Source of the DNA: Pseudomonas peli
Lineage (GTDB): Bacteria; Pseudomonadota; Gammaproteobacteria; Pseudomonadales; Pseudomonadaceae
Direction of reading: 5' to 3'
Length of the DNA: 64,000 nt
Assembly (NCBI RefSeq): GCF_900099645.1
Contig: NZ_FMTL01000004.1
Span: 124,001-188,000, forward strand
Shown here: in pieces, positions 51,019-60,207 of the stretch
Layout: each line of letters starts with the position of its first letter
Numbering within the stretch: position 1 is the first letter of the stretch
Position numbers and translations under genes: made by a program
The notes under the pieces: generated by a model
Told to the model about the DNA's origin: nothing
The model's input: the letters and a program-made list of their open reading frames with translations, nothing else
Database searches by the model: none

Positions 51019-54000
51019 TTACTGAGGTTTTTCGAAGGGTTTGTCGAAGCTGATGTCCGGATTCTGCCAGGCACCCTTGACGTCGTACTGCACACTGGCA
51101 AAGCGCGCCACGCGGTCACCCAGCAGCTTATCGGCGATAAACAGCGCACCACCGATGGCCGGCGCACCGACTATCAGCGCAGCCAGTGGCAGGTTGTTGG
51201 TCACCGGTAAGGTCACCAACAACTTGGCATCGATACGGTCATTGGCCATATCCAGGGTGCCATTAAGCTCCAGATTGCTCGATGGGCCTTCAAGGGTGAT
51301 CGGCTCACGGGTCACGAATACACCGTTGTCGGCCACCAGTAACCCTTTGACCCGGTCATAGCTCAGGCCCTTGCCAAGCAGGTCGGAGAAGTCCAGGCGC
51401 AGGCGCCGGCCGATCGAGTTGAAATTCAACAGGCCGAAAACCCGCAACGCCGAAGCCGGCCCCTCCACCTCGGAGAACTGGCCTTTGCGCAGCGAAGCAT
51501 CCAGCGTACCGCTGAAACGCTTCAAGCCGAACCAGGCCGGCGAGCCGGGCCAGTCACCCTCAACATCCATATGGAAGTCACGACTACTGGCAGTCGGTGC
51601 AAAGCCCCAGGCAATCAGTACATCGGCCAGATCGGCACCGCCCATACGGCCCTTGTAGCTCGTGCGCACGCCATTTGCGGCGTTTAGCCAGGTGGCGCGG
51701 CCGCCAATCTTCAGGCCTTTGAGGTTGAGGTCCAACTCGTTGAAATGCACACCGGCACTGACCGGGCGCGCCTTGAGCGACCAGCTGCCCAGCGGTTCGA
51801 TGCCTTGATAGACCTCGGCGATCCGCACGTCCAGCGCCGGGAAACGGCTCGGATCGAAACTGGCCAGCGGATCGGGCGCATCGACTATAGGCTCGCCGGC
51901 GATTTTCTTCTCTGCCGCTGGTAAGCGCAGATAGTCGAGTGTCAAAGTAATCGGCAGCTCACGGGCATCCGGCAAGCCGACCTGGCCTTTGAGCTGAGGG
52001 CTGTCGAGGCTGACTGCCCAGGTGGCAGCCTCACGCTGAACCGCGACCTCCAGCGTATCGAGGCTAATGCCAAAGCCGCTGAAACGTCCAATACGCAGCT
52101 GCGCATCCTTGAACAGTCGCTGTGCATCACCGATCGGCACGCTGGCATAGGGCTGCAACACCGCCTGCCAGGCCGACCAATCCAGCTCTGCCACGCGCCC
52201 ACGCACGCGCAAGCCTTGGCTGGTAGGCAGGCTGGCTGGACCATCGGCCAAGCGAATCTCACCACGCCCCTGATTGAACTGGCCTGGGCTAGCAGCGAAG
52301 GTCAGGCTCAGTAAATCGGCGTAATCCAACCAGTAGCGCTGCTCACGGCCGCCCAGGCTCATGCGCCACTGCGTCGCCCGCGCCTCGGTAGCGGCCTTGC
52401 CGAACGGTGCCGGCAAGGCCACCGTCGCGCCTTTAAGGGATGAACTCACGCGCAGTTGACTGTCGGCCCCCTCGAGAATCAGGTTGAGGCGATACGGCAG
52501 CGTACCGCTGATGGGCAGCGGCTGGGTCACCCCCAGCCAAGTGCTCAGTTCTTTGACGGCAATCTCTCCGCTGGCCTCAATACGGCTGCGTGCTTTACCT
52601 CGCGCACCCTCGGCCAACGCTTTGCCGCGCACCGCATGCCCCAGCACCTGGGCACGAATATCCGGGGCGCTCAGGCCACTGGCGGTGTTGTAACGGAAGG
52701 CGCCCTGCAACTGACTGAATTGCAGCGGCGGGTTGGGCAAGCTGAGTTGTGCGCTTTCAGTAGCGAAATCCACCACCACTGCCGGAGCTAAGCCCTTGCG
52801 CAGCGGCAGATCGAGTTTGAGCTTACCGGCCAGCGCACCAGCACCCGCCCATCCCGAAAACGTTTCGGCAGTGCCTATCGGCGCCTGTTGCAGGATATGC
52901 AGGGCATCCTCAACATTGCTGCTCAGCTCACTAGTCAGCAACAGGCGCGGCGGCTGGCCCGGCAATGCCGTCGCAATCAATGCCTGAGCATCGCTCACCT
53001 GGCTATCGAGAATGCGCCCTTCGGCCAACTCAACGCGTACGCCGGTGTCCTCGATCAAGACGCGACCACGGCCTTCACGCAGGGCTGGCCAGCCGGGCTG
53101 AAAGGCCAACTCGGCATCATGCACAGCAAAGAACAGGCTGATGCTGCGCGCAGCATTTTCTGCACCTTTGTTCAGCGAACCCTGGTATTGGAAATAGCCT
53201 TCATCCACCGCGCCACCCCGGATGGCACTTTTCAACCAGGCATCCAAGTCGGCACTCATGCCCGGCGCACGGCTTGGCAGGTATTTCTCGGTAAAGCGCG
53301 CATCGCCGTTGCGCAGACCGACACGCAGGTCCATGTAATCTTCCTGCGTCGGATCAACACGCAGGCGGATGAGGAAGTCACCGGCGACCGGCCCCTCCTC
53401 GCCCTGCACACGCAGGTAAGGGCTGCGTAAGGTGAAGGCGTGCTCGTCAATCTGCCAGGTCAGCAAGGCGTTGGTTTTCTGGTAGACCCAAGGTTTGGGG
53501 AACAGGGTGTCGAGGTGTAGGGAAAAATCTTCGCTGTCGAGGCGTAACTCACCCTGACCGAGATCACCGCTGATGCTGCCGCTGACATTTTCTGCGGCCG
53601 GCGAGCCAAGGTATGCGGCAAAACCGATGCGTTCCAGATTGGCCGAGAACTGCAGGCGTTTGCCATCACTCAGCCGCGGCCGGTAGTCGAGTTGAAGATT
53701 GCGCAGCGCGCCATGCGGTTTGAGTTGCTCAAGCAGCGCCAGCCCCTTATCCGGCAGTGGTGCAAGCCCTGCCACCAAGGGCTGAAGCGGCGCCAGATCA
53801 AGGCGATCAGCACTCAGCAACCATTGTTCCTGTACTTCTGCGCTCTCTGCCTGCTGGGTCAATGCAAGACGGACATCGCCCCAACGCTGTTCACCCCGAC
53901 TGAACGCCAGATCATCCAGGAACAGCTTGAAGCCTTGCTCGGTGCGGGTGAAGTAAGCATTCAGCGCCAGATTATTCAGCGCCACCGACTCGCGCTCGGC

Positions 54001-54852
54001 GTAGCCGGCCTTGAGCTGCGGCACATGCAGGCGACTGACAGCCCGCTGCATGCCGCCATTGGCCCAGCTCAGCCAGACCTCACCACCGAGCTGCAACTGC
54101 TCAAGCCGCCATTGCGCCAACAGGCTCGTCGGCACCCAGGCCGACCAATCGCTCTGCGGCAGGCTCAGATACAGCTCGGCTTGGGCGTCTTGCCAGTGCT
54201 TGGCGTTTATACGCGTGCGCAACTGCAGGGCAAGCGGCTGGCCATCGGGCAACAGCAGGCGGCCGTCCAGGCGCTGGCGCGCGCTGCCATTACGCAGGGT
54301 GAGGTTTACATAGGTCAGGGTTCGTGCCGGCTGATCGAAGGCCTGTATGGTGACTTGGCTGTTAAACAGCGACAGGCGCTTGAGCATCTGCGACTGTGTC
54401 AGCACCTGAGCCAGATCAAGCGGCACGGGTTCATTGCGTTGCGGTAAGCCCTTGAGCGACCAGCTGCCGTCTTCAGCTTGCTGCACGACCAGCCGCACGC
54501 CATCCAGCTCAAGCCGGGCAATGCGCAACTGTCGCGCCAGCAGGCTAGCCAGCACATCAGGCACTACGCGCACCTGATCCAGCTGCAAGGCGCCGGCACC
54601 CTCACCGAGCGCAACATCGTGAGCGGTAAGTACGGGTGAAAAACCCTGCCAGAGGCCTTCCAATTCACCGATCTGCACCGGCATGGCCAACGCTTCACGG
54701 GCCTTGTCTTCGGCTTCCAGACGGTATTCGGCGACCAGCGGCACCAGCTCGCGCCCGAGGCTGACATACAGCGCCGCCAATACCAGCGTCAAAGCGCACA
54801 GCCCCAATGCCGTACGCAGCAGCAAGGTAACCCAGCGCGCCAACGCGGCCAT
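51019..54852 (-). CDS. yhdP: AsmA-like inter-membrane lipid transport protein YhdP
   Basis: Very large envelope protein of the AsmA-like group; in E. coli YhdP carries phospholipid towards the outer membrane. 1277 aa, close to the usual 1266. One N-terminal TM helix (LLLRTALGLCALTLVLAALY, about 10-29), then a long repeated beta structure forming a periplasmic groove, with a C-terminal LPVTNNLPLAALIVGAPAIG typical of TIGR02099. The ATG at 54852 comes 31 bp after rng. Confidence 0.93.
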   Translation of the reverse strand: MAALARWVTLLLRTALGLCALTLVLAALYVSLGRELVPLVAEYRLEAEDKAREALAMPVQIGELEGLWQGFSPVLTAHDVALGEGAGALQLDQVRVVPDVLASLLARQLRIARLELDGVRLVVQQAEDGSWSLKGLPQRNEPVPLDLAQVLTQSQMLKRLSLFNSQVTIQAFDQPARTLTYVNLTLRNGSARQRLDGRLLLPDGQPLALQLRTRINAKHWQDAQAELYLSLPQSDWSAWVPTSLLAQWRLEQLQLGGEVWLSWANGGMQRAVSRLHVPQLKAGYAERESVALNNLALNAYFTRTEQGFKLFLDDLAFSRGEQRWGDVRLALTQQAESAEVQEQWLLSADRLDLAPLQPLVAGLAPLPDKGLALLEQLKPHGALRNLQLDYRPRLSDGKRLQFSANLERIGFAAYLGSPAAENVSGSISGDLGQGELRLDSEDFSLHLDTLFPKPWVYQKTNALLTWQIDEHAFTLRSPYLRVQGEEGPVAGDFLIRLRVDPTQEDYMDLRVGLRNGDARFTEKYLPSRAPGMSADLDAWLKSAIRGGAVDEGYFQYQGSLNKGAENAARSISLFFAVHDAELAFQPGWPALREGRGRVLIEDTGVRVELAEGRILDSQVSDAQALIATALPGQPPRLLLTSELSSNVEDALHILQQAPIGTAETFSGWAGAGALAGKLKLDLPLRKGLAPAVVVDFATESAQLSLPNPPLQFSQLQGAFRYNTASGLSAPDIRAQVLGHAVRGKALAEGARGKARSRIEASGEIAVKELSTWLGVTQPLPISGTLPYRLNLILEGADSQLRVSSSLKGATVALPAPFGKAATEARATQWRMSLGGREQRYWLDYADLLSLTFAASPGQFNQGRGEIRLADGPASLPTSQGLRVRGRVAELDWSAWQAVLQPYASVPIGDAQRLFKDAQLRIGRFSGFGISLDTLEVAVQREAATWAVSLDSPQLKGQVGLPDARELPITLTLDYLRLPAAEKKIAGEPIVDAPDPLASFDPSRFPALDVRIAEVYQGIEPLGSWSLKARPVSAGVHFNELDLNLKGLKIGGRATWLNAANGVRTSYKGRMGGADLADVLIAWGFAPTASSRDFHMDVEGDWPGSPAWFGLKRFSGTLDASLRKGQFSEVEGPASALRVFGLLNFNSIGRRLRLDFSDLLGKGLSYDRVKGLLVADNGVFVTREPITLEGPSSNLELNGTLDMANDRIDAKLLVTLPVTNNLPLAALIVGAPAIGGALFIADKLLGDRVARFASVQYDVKGAWQNPDISFDKPFEKPQ

Positions 54853-54883
54853 TCAGTTCACGCCCAGGCGGTAAACGCGCATA

Positions 54884-56341
54884 TCAGAGCAGCACCACAT
54901 CGTACTGTTCCTGGGAATACATGGTTTCAACCTGGAACTTGATGGTGCGGCCGATAAAAGCTTCGAGATCGGCGACGTTGCCCGACTCTTCATCGAGCAG
55001 GCGGTCGACTACTTTCTGATTGGCCAACACGCGATAACCTTCCGGTTGATAGGCCCGCGCCTCACGCAGAATTTCGCGGAAGATTTCGTAGCAGGTGGTC
55101 TCCGCCGTTTTCAGCTTGCCGCGCCCCTGACAGGCGCTGCATGGCTCGCAGAGCACCTGTTCAAGGCTCTCGCGGGTGCGTTTGCGGGTCATCTGCACCA
55201 GGCCCAGCTCGGTAATGCCGATGATATTGGTCTTGGCGTGGTCGCGCTCCAGCTGCTTCTCCAAGGTACGCAGCACCTGGCGCTGGTGCTCTTCATCTTC
55301 CATGTCGATGAAGTCGATGATGATGATCCCGCCGATATTGCGCAGGCGCAGCTGGCGAGCAATCGCTGTTGCGGCTTCCAGGTTGGTCTTGAAGATGGTC
55401 TCTTCCAGCGTGCGGTGGCCGACGAACGCACCGGTATTCACATCAATGGTGCTCATCGCCTCGGCTGGATCAATGATCAGGTAACCACCGGACTTGAGCG
55501 GCACCTTGCGCTCCAGCGCCTTCTGGATTTCATCCTCGACGCCATACAGATCGAAGATCGGCCTTTCACCCGGATAGTGCTCCAGGCGGTCAGCGATTTC
55601 CGGCATCAACTCATCAACGAACTGAGTGATCTTGCCGAAGGTTTCGCGCGAATCGACGCGAATCTTCTCGATTTTCGGGTTAACCAGGTCACGCAGGGTG
55701 CGCAGCGCTAGAGACAGGTCTTCATAGATCACCAGCGGTGTCGGGCCGACCTTCATCTGCGTGGCGATCTGTTCCCACAAGCGGCGCAGGTAACGGATGT
55801 CTGCAAGGATCTCATCGGCACCGGCACCGTCAGCCGCGGTGCGCAGAATAAAACCACCGGTTTCCTCGATGCCTTCTGCCGCCACGCAATCTGCCACCAC
55901 CTGTTTGAGGCGCTCGCGCTCGGCTTCGTCTTCAATTTTCAGCGAGATGCCAACGTGGGCGGTGCGCGGCATATACACCAGGTAGCGCGAAGGAATCGAC
56001 AGCTGGGTGGTCAGACGCGCGCCCTTGCTGCCAATCGGATCCTTGGTCACTTGCACAACCAGGCTCTGGCCTTCATGCACCAGAGCGCTGATGCTTTCCA
56101 CCGCCGAGCCTTCACGGGTGGAAATTTCCGCCGCGTGAATAAATGCTGCACGTTCGAGGCCTATATCGATAAAAGCCGCTTGCATGCCCGGCAGTACGCG
56201 CACCACTTTGCCTTTGTAGATATTGCCGACGATGCCACGCTTCTGCGTGCGCTCGACATGCACTTCCTGCAGTACGCCGTTTTCCACCACCGCCACGCGC
56301 GATTCCATCGGCGTGATGTTGATCAGGATCTCTTCACTCAT
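54884..56341 (-). CDS. rng: Ribonuclease G
   Basis: Endoribonuclease that matures the 5' end of 16S rRNA and degrades some mRNAs. 485 aa, normal length. N-terminal S1 domain (GNIYKGKVVRVLPGMQAAFI), catalytic region with STIDVNTGAFVGHRT near 302-316 and IIIIDFIDMEDEEHQ, and the Zn-link motif CEPCSACQGRGKL near 404-416. It lacks the long C-terminal tail of RNase E. Between maf and yhdP in one run. Confidence 0.96.
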   Translation of the reverse strand: MSEEILINITPMESRVAVVENGVLQEVHVERTQKRGIVGNIYKGKVVRVLPGMQAAFIDIGLERAAFIHAAEISTREGSAVESISALVHEGQSLVVQVTKDPIGSKGARLTTQLSIPSRYLVYMPRTAHVGISLKIEDEAERERLKQVVADCVAAEGIEETGGFILRTAADGAGADEILADIRYLRRLWEQIATQMKVGPTPLVIYEDLSLALRTLRDLVNPKIEKIRVDSRETFGKITQFVDELMPEIADRLEHYPGERPIFDLYGVEDEIQKALERKVPLKSGGYLIIDPAEAMSTIDVNTGAFVGHRTLEETIFKTNLEAATAIARQLRLRNIGGIIIIDFIDMEDEEHQRQVLRTLEKQLERDHAKTNIIGITELGLVQMTRKRTRESLEQVLCEPCSACQGRGKLKTAETTCYEIFREILREARAYQPEGYRVLANQKVVDRLLDEESGNVADLEAFIGRTIKFQVETMYSQEQYDVVLL

Positions 56342-56402
56342 GCGCTCATCTCTTCTGAGATAAAGCTGAAAGCCCAGGGACTGCGCCGTTAATGGCGGTC
56401 AC

Positions 56403-57023
56403 TCACCCGCGACCCGCAACCTCTTGACTGTGAACTGGCAGCGACTGCCAGCACGGAATAGCAAATTCTGCGAGCAAGGCGGCAGTTTCACACAGCGGCA
56501 AACCCACCACCGCCGAATAACTGCCCTGCAACTGGCTGACAAACACCGCAGCCAGGCCCTGAATACCGTAACACCCGGCCTTGTCCTGCGGCTCGCCGCT
56601 GACCCAGTAAGCCTCGATTTCGGCTTGGCTCAACGCGCGGAAGGTGACCTGGCTTGTGACCACCCGCGACGCTTGGCGTTCGCGGCTGACCAGCGCCACG
56701 GCCGTCAGCACCTCATGGGTTCGCCCAGACAGATCACTGAGCGTCGACAACCCATCGGCGCGGTCGGTCGGCTTGCCAAGAATTCGTCCATCAAGCACCA
56801 CAGCCGTATCTGCACCGAGCACCACGGCATCCGCGTTATCGGTCAATGCAGCCAGCCCAGCTTGCGCTTTGCTAAGCGCCAGACGCTCTACATAGGCGAT
56901 TGGCGACTCGCCTGGCAATGCATTTTCATCAATCGGTGCGATTTGCGTGAGGAAGGGCACAGCAATTTGCGTCAACAGCTCGCGGCGACGCGGCGATCCG
57001 GAGGCGAGATAGAGTGTGGCCAT
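56403..57023 (-). CDS. maf: Maf-family nucleotide pyrophosphatase (YhdE type)
   Basis: House-cleaning pyrophosphatase removing noncanonical or pyrimidine nucleotides. 206 aa. N-terminal LASGSPRRRELLTQI signature, VVLGADTAVVLDGRILGKP near 67-85, and the C-terminal VVGLPLCETAALL. Downstream of mreD, as yhdE is in other gammaproteobacteria. Confidence 0.94.
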   Translation of the reverse strand: MATLYLASGSPRRRELLTQIAVPFLTQIAPIDENALPGESPIAYVERLALSKAQAGLAALTDNADAVVLGADTAVVLDGRILGKPTDRADGLSTLSDLSGRTHEVLTAVALVSRERQASRVVTSQVTFRALSQAEIEAYWVSGEPQDKAGCYGIQGLAAVFVSQLQGSYSAVVGLPLCETAALLAEFAIPCWQSLPVHSQEVAGRG

Positions 57024-57068
57024 GCTGACTTCTCCCTGTCGGATAAACGCAAGGCCCAGCGGCCTTGC

Positions 57069-57554
57069 TTAATTGACGCCCAGACGCTGATGCAGCCCGC
57101 GCAGCAAAGTGCAGACCCAAGGCCAGAGCAGCGCACTGACCAACGCCGGCAAGACAAAGGTCAAGGTTGGCGGGCGACTGCCGGTCAGCGCGTTCAGCCA
57201 CAGCTGCACCAGCTGCGCCAAACCGAACACCACCAGCAGCACGGTGCTTTGCTGCCACATGGGGAACATGCGCAGACGCTGATGCAGGGTCAGCACCAGA
57301 AAAGTAATCAGAGTCAGGATCAGCGCATTTTGGCCGAGCAAGGTGCCATTCAGCACATCGGCTAACAGGCCAATAACCCAGGCCGTAGTCATGCCCACAC
57401 GATGCGGCACAGCCAAGACCCAGTAAGTCAGAAACAACGCCAACCAGAGCGGCCGCCCCAGCTCCATGAACTTGGGCATGCTCGACACGCTGAGCAGCAG
57501 CGCCACGGCAAGTGTCAGCCAGACCACCCAGATATTGCTTGATCGTGCGGCCAT
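57069..57554 (-). CDS. mreD: Rod shape-determining membrane protein MreD
   Basis: Integral membrane part of the elongasome. 161 aa with five or six hydrophobic helices (WVVWLTLAVALLLSVSSMPK, WLALFLTYWVLAVPHRVG). Its ATG overlaps the mreC TAA stop by one base. Third gene of mreBCD. Confidence 0.93.
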   Translation of the reverse strand: MAARSSNIWVVWLTLAVALLLSVSSMPKFMELGRPLWLALFLTYWVLAVPHRVGMTTAWVIGLLADVLNGTLLGQNALILTLITFLVLTLHQRLRMFPMWQQSTVLLVVFGLAQLVQLWLNALTGSRPPTLTFVLPALVSALLWPWVCTLLRGLHQRLGVN

Positions 57555-58477
57555 TATTGCGCAGCCTCCGGCGGATTGGCGGGCGCTGCGGGTGCGGGGG
57601 CCGCAGGTTGTTCGGGTTGCGCCTGCTGCAGAATTTCACGGTCCAAGGCTTCCTGCGCCTGCGCTGACTCAGTGGCGCGCTGCTCCGGCGTACGCGGATC
57701 GGTGAACACCAGCAACATATAGCGGCTGCGGTTCAGCGTGGCCGTGGGCACTGCACGGACAATCGCAAAAGGCTGACCGGAGTCGTGGATCACTTCGGAC
57801 ACCATGGCCACCGGATAACCGGCCGGGAAGCGCTGGCCAAGGCCAGAGCTGACCAGCAGATCGCCTTCTTTGATATCCGCCGTGTCAGCAACATGGCGCA
57901 ATTCCAGGCGCTCCGGGTTGCCGGTGCCACTGGCGATGGCGCGTAGGCCGTTGCGATTGACCTGCACGGGAATGCTGTGGGTGGTATCGGTCAGCAGCAG
58001 TACACGCGAGGTGTAGGGCATGACCTCGACGACCTGACCCATCAAGCCGCGGGCATCCAGCACGGGCTGACCCAATACCACACCGTCTTTTTCACCCTTG
58101 TCGATCAGGATCCGGTGGGTAAAGGGATTGGGGTCGATACCAATCAGCTCGGTGGCCAATACATCGTCGTCAACCAAAGCGGCCGAATTGAGCAGCTCGC
58201 GCAGACGCACGTTCTGCTCGGTGAGCGCAGCGAGCTTCTGCAGGCGACGCTGCATCATCAACTGCTCGGCCTTGAGCTTTTCATTTTCGGCGGCAAGCTC
58301 GTTACGCGTGCTCAGCTCCTGGGTCGCGCTTTCCCACACCCGAACGGGCAGCCGACCAACCCAATACACAGGTTCAACAATCAGCCCTAGTTGGGCGCGC
58401 AACGGATGCAGCAAAGTGAAGCGCGCGTCGACCACCATCAGCGCAGCCGACAACACGGTGAACACCAACAGGCGCAC
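57554..58477 (-). CDS. mreC: Rod shape-determining protein MreC
   Basis: Bitopic scaffold of the elongasome linking MreB to cell-wall synthases. 307 aa from the first canonical start, GTG 58477 (MRLLVFTVLSAALMVVDARF, the TM helix). Coiled coil about 55-95 (NELAAENEKLKAEQ), two beta-barrel domains, and a Pro/Ala-rich tail. The start is uncertain: an AGGAG lies 50 bp upstream, and the codons between it and the GTG read IKPLFAKGPSLG, which looks like real MreC N-terminal sequence, but the only initiators there are CTG 58519 or ATC 58513. Confidence 0.92.
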   Translation of the reverse strand: MRLLVFTVLSAALMVVDARFTLLHPLRAQLGLIVEPVYWVGRLPVRVWESATQELSTRNELAAENEKLKAEQLMMQRRLQKLAALTEQNVRLRELLNSAALVDDDVLATELIGIDPNPFTHRILIDKGEKDGVVLGQPVLDARGLMGQVVEVMPYTSRVLLLTDTTHSIPVQVNRNGLRAIASGTGNPERLELRHVADTADIKEGDLLVSSGLGQRFPAGYPVAMVSEVIHDSGQPFAIVRAVPTATLNRSRYMLLVFTDPRTPEQRATESAQAQEALDREILQQAQPEQPAAPAPAAPANPPEAAQ

Positions 58478-58547
58478 ACCCAGCGAAGGACCTTTGGCAA
58501 ATAGCGGTTTGATCGGCAGCTCCTCACAGCGTCAGGCAGCAAAACAA

Positions 58548-58579
58548 AGCTGCAAGCGAGTAGAACCCGGCTTGCAGCT
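58548..58579 (-). terminator. Hairpin between mreB and mreC (possible partial terminator)
   Basis: 10-bp perfect stem AGCTGCAAGC/GCTTGCAGCT (58548-58557, 58570-58579) with a 12-base loop, 22 bp after the mreB stop. On the minus strand it is followed by TTTGTTTT. It could end most mreB transcripts and lower mreC-mreD expression. Confidence 0.6.
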
Positions 58580-58600
58580 CAAGACGTGGAGCGGTCGCGC

Positions 58601-59638
58601 TTATTCCGAGGACAGCAAGTCCATGGTGTGGCGATCCATCATCTCCAGCGCCTTACCACCACCGCGTGCAACGCAGGTCAGCGGGTCTTCAGCGACGATA
58701 ACCGGCAGCCCGGTTTCCTGCGACAGCAGTTTGTCCAGATCACGCAGCAGGGCGCCACCACCGGTCAACACCAGGCCACGTTCGGCAATATCGGACGCCA
58801 GCTCTGGCGGCGATTGCTCCAGCGCGCTTTTCACCGCCTGGACGATGGTCGCCAGGGATTCCTGCAGCGCTTCGAGCACTTCGTTGGAGTTCAGGGTGAA
58901 GCTGCGCGGTACGCCTTCAGCCAGGTTACGGCCGCGCACGTCAACTTCACGCAGCTCACCACCGGCGTAGGCCGTGCCGATTTCCTGCTTGATGCGCTCA
59001 GCGGTGGATTCACCAATCAGCGAACCGTAGTTACGACGGACATAAGTGATTATCGCTTCATCGAAACGGTCGCCACCAACACGCACAGACTCAGCGTAAA
59101 CGACACCGTTCAGGGAGATCAGGGCGATTTCAGTGGTACCACCACCGATGTCGACGACCATCGAACCGCGGGCTTCTTCAACCGGCAAACCGGCGCCGAT
59201 AGCAGCGGCCATTGGCTCTTCGATCAGGAACACTTCACGGGCACCGGCACCGAGGGCCGATTCCCGGATGGCACGGCGCTCCACCTGGGTGGATTTGCAC
59301 GGTACGCAGATCAGCACGCGCGGCGACGGCTGCAGGAAGCTATTTTCGTGAACTTTGTTGATGAAGTACTGCAGCATCTTCTCGCAGACGCTGAAGTCGG
59401 CGATCACGCCGTCTTTCATCGGACGAATGGCGGCAATGTTGCCGGGGGTACGGCCGAGCATGCGCTTGGCTTCGGTTCCGACCGCCACAACGCTCTTCTG
59501 GTTACCGTGGGTACGGATGGCGACCACGGACGGCTCGTTCAGCACAATGCCGCGTTCGCGAACATAAATCAGGGTATTGGCAGTGCCCAGGTCAATCGAC
59601 AGATCGCTGGAAAACATGCCACGCAGTTTTTTGAACAT
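58601..59638 (-). CDS. mreB: Actin-like cell shape protein MreB
   Basis: Cytoskeletal ATPase guiding lateral cell-wall growth. 345 aa, identical in length to P. aeruginosa MreB as I recall. Phosphate-1 motif DLGTANT near 17-23, phosphate-2 VVDIGGGTTEIALISL near 165-180, adenosine motif LTGGGALLRDLDKLL. The ATG at 59638 leads the minus-strand mreBCD-maf-rng-yhdP-nit-tldD run; a terminator-like hairpin follows it. Divergent from gatC, with 266 bp between them. Confidence 0.98.
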   Translation of the reverse strand: MFKKLRGMFSSDLSIDLGTANTLIYVRERGIVLNEPSVVAIRTHGNQKSVVAVGTEAKRMLGRTPGNIAAIRPMKDGVIADFSVCEKMLQYFINKVHENSFLQPSPRVLICVPCKSTQVERRAIRESALGAGAREVFLIEEPMAAAIGAGLPVEEARGSMVVDIGGGTTEIALISLNGVVYAESVRVGGDRFDEAIITYVRRNYGSLIGESTAERIKQEIGTAYAGGELREVDVRGRNLAEGVPRSFTLNSNEVLEALQESLATIVQAVKSALEQSPPELASDIAERGLVLTGGGALLRDLDKLLSQETGLPVIVAEDPLTCVARGGGKALEMMDRHTMDLLSSE

Positions 59639-59904
59639 GGGATAGGGACCCTAGGCAACGCGTGGGTAAAGGCGAAGCGCGGTAAAGGCGCTGCTAAAAA
59701 GTGCGGCAAACTCTAACAACGGCAGGGATTTTGAGCAAGGCACCAATATGTTAGATTGCCGGTTTTTCAGGGCTTTAAGGCCCATCATCGCGACCTTTGA
59801 CCACCACCTGTCACTATCTGTTCCCTGCGCACCTGTGCATGGCGACCCGTTCACATTTCCAAAGGCGGCCAGCAAATGCGCTGCTTCATATAGGGAGAAA
59901 CCTG

Positions 59905-60192
59905 ATGGCGCTTGAACGCTCCGACGTGGAGAAAATCGCTCATCTGGCCCGACTGGGCCTGAATGAAGCCGATATCCCGGGTACCACCGAGACCCTCAAT
60001 AACATTCTTGGCCTGATTGATCAGATGCAAGCGGTCAATACTGACGGCATCGAACCACTGGCTCACCCACTGGAAGCCACCCAGCGCCTACGCGCCGACA
60101 AGGTCACCGAACGCAACCAGCGCGAGGCCTATCAGGCCATCGCACCCGCCGTGGAAAACGGTCTGTACCTGGTTCCGAAAGTCATCGAGTAA
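59905..60192 (+). CDS. gatC: Aspartyl/glutamyl-tRNA amidotransferase subunit C
   Basis: Small structural subunit of GatCAB, which turns Asp-tRNA-Asn or Glu-tRNA-Gln into the correct amide forms. 95 aa from the ATG at 59905 with AGGGAG upstream; a longer frame to 59797 is not family-like. Typical N terminus MALERSDVEKIAHLARLGLN, and LRADKVTERNQRE near 66-78. Confidence 0.95.
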   Translation: MALERSDVEKIAHLARLGLNEADIPGTTETLNNILGLIDQMQAVNTDGIEPLAHPLEATQRLRADKVTERNQREAYQAIAPAVENGLYLVPKVIE

Positions 60193-60207
60193 GGGATAAG
60201 CCAAGCC

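Noticed and set aside
58586..59716. Plus-strand open frame opposite mreB
   Set aside because: Mirror of the highly conserved mreB coding sequence.
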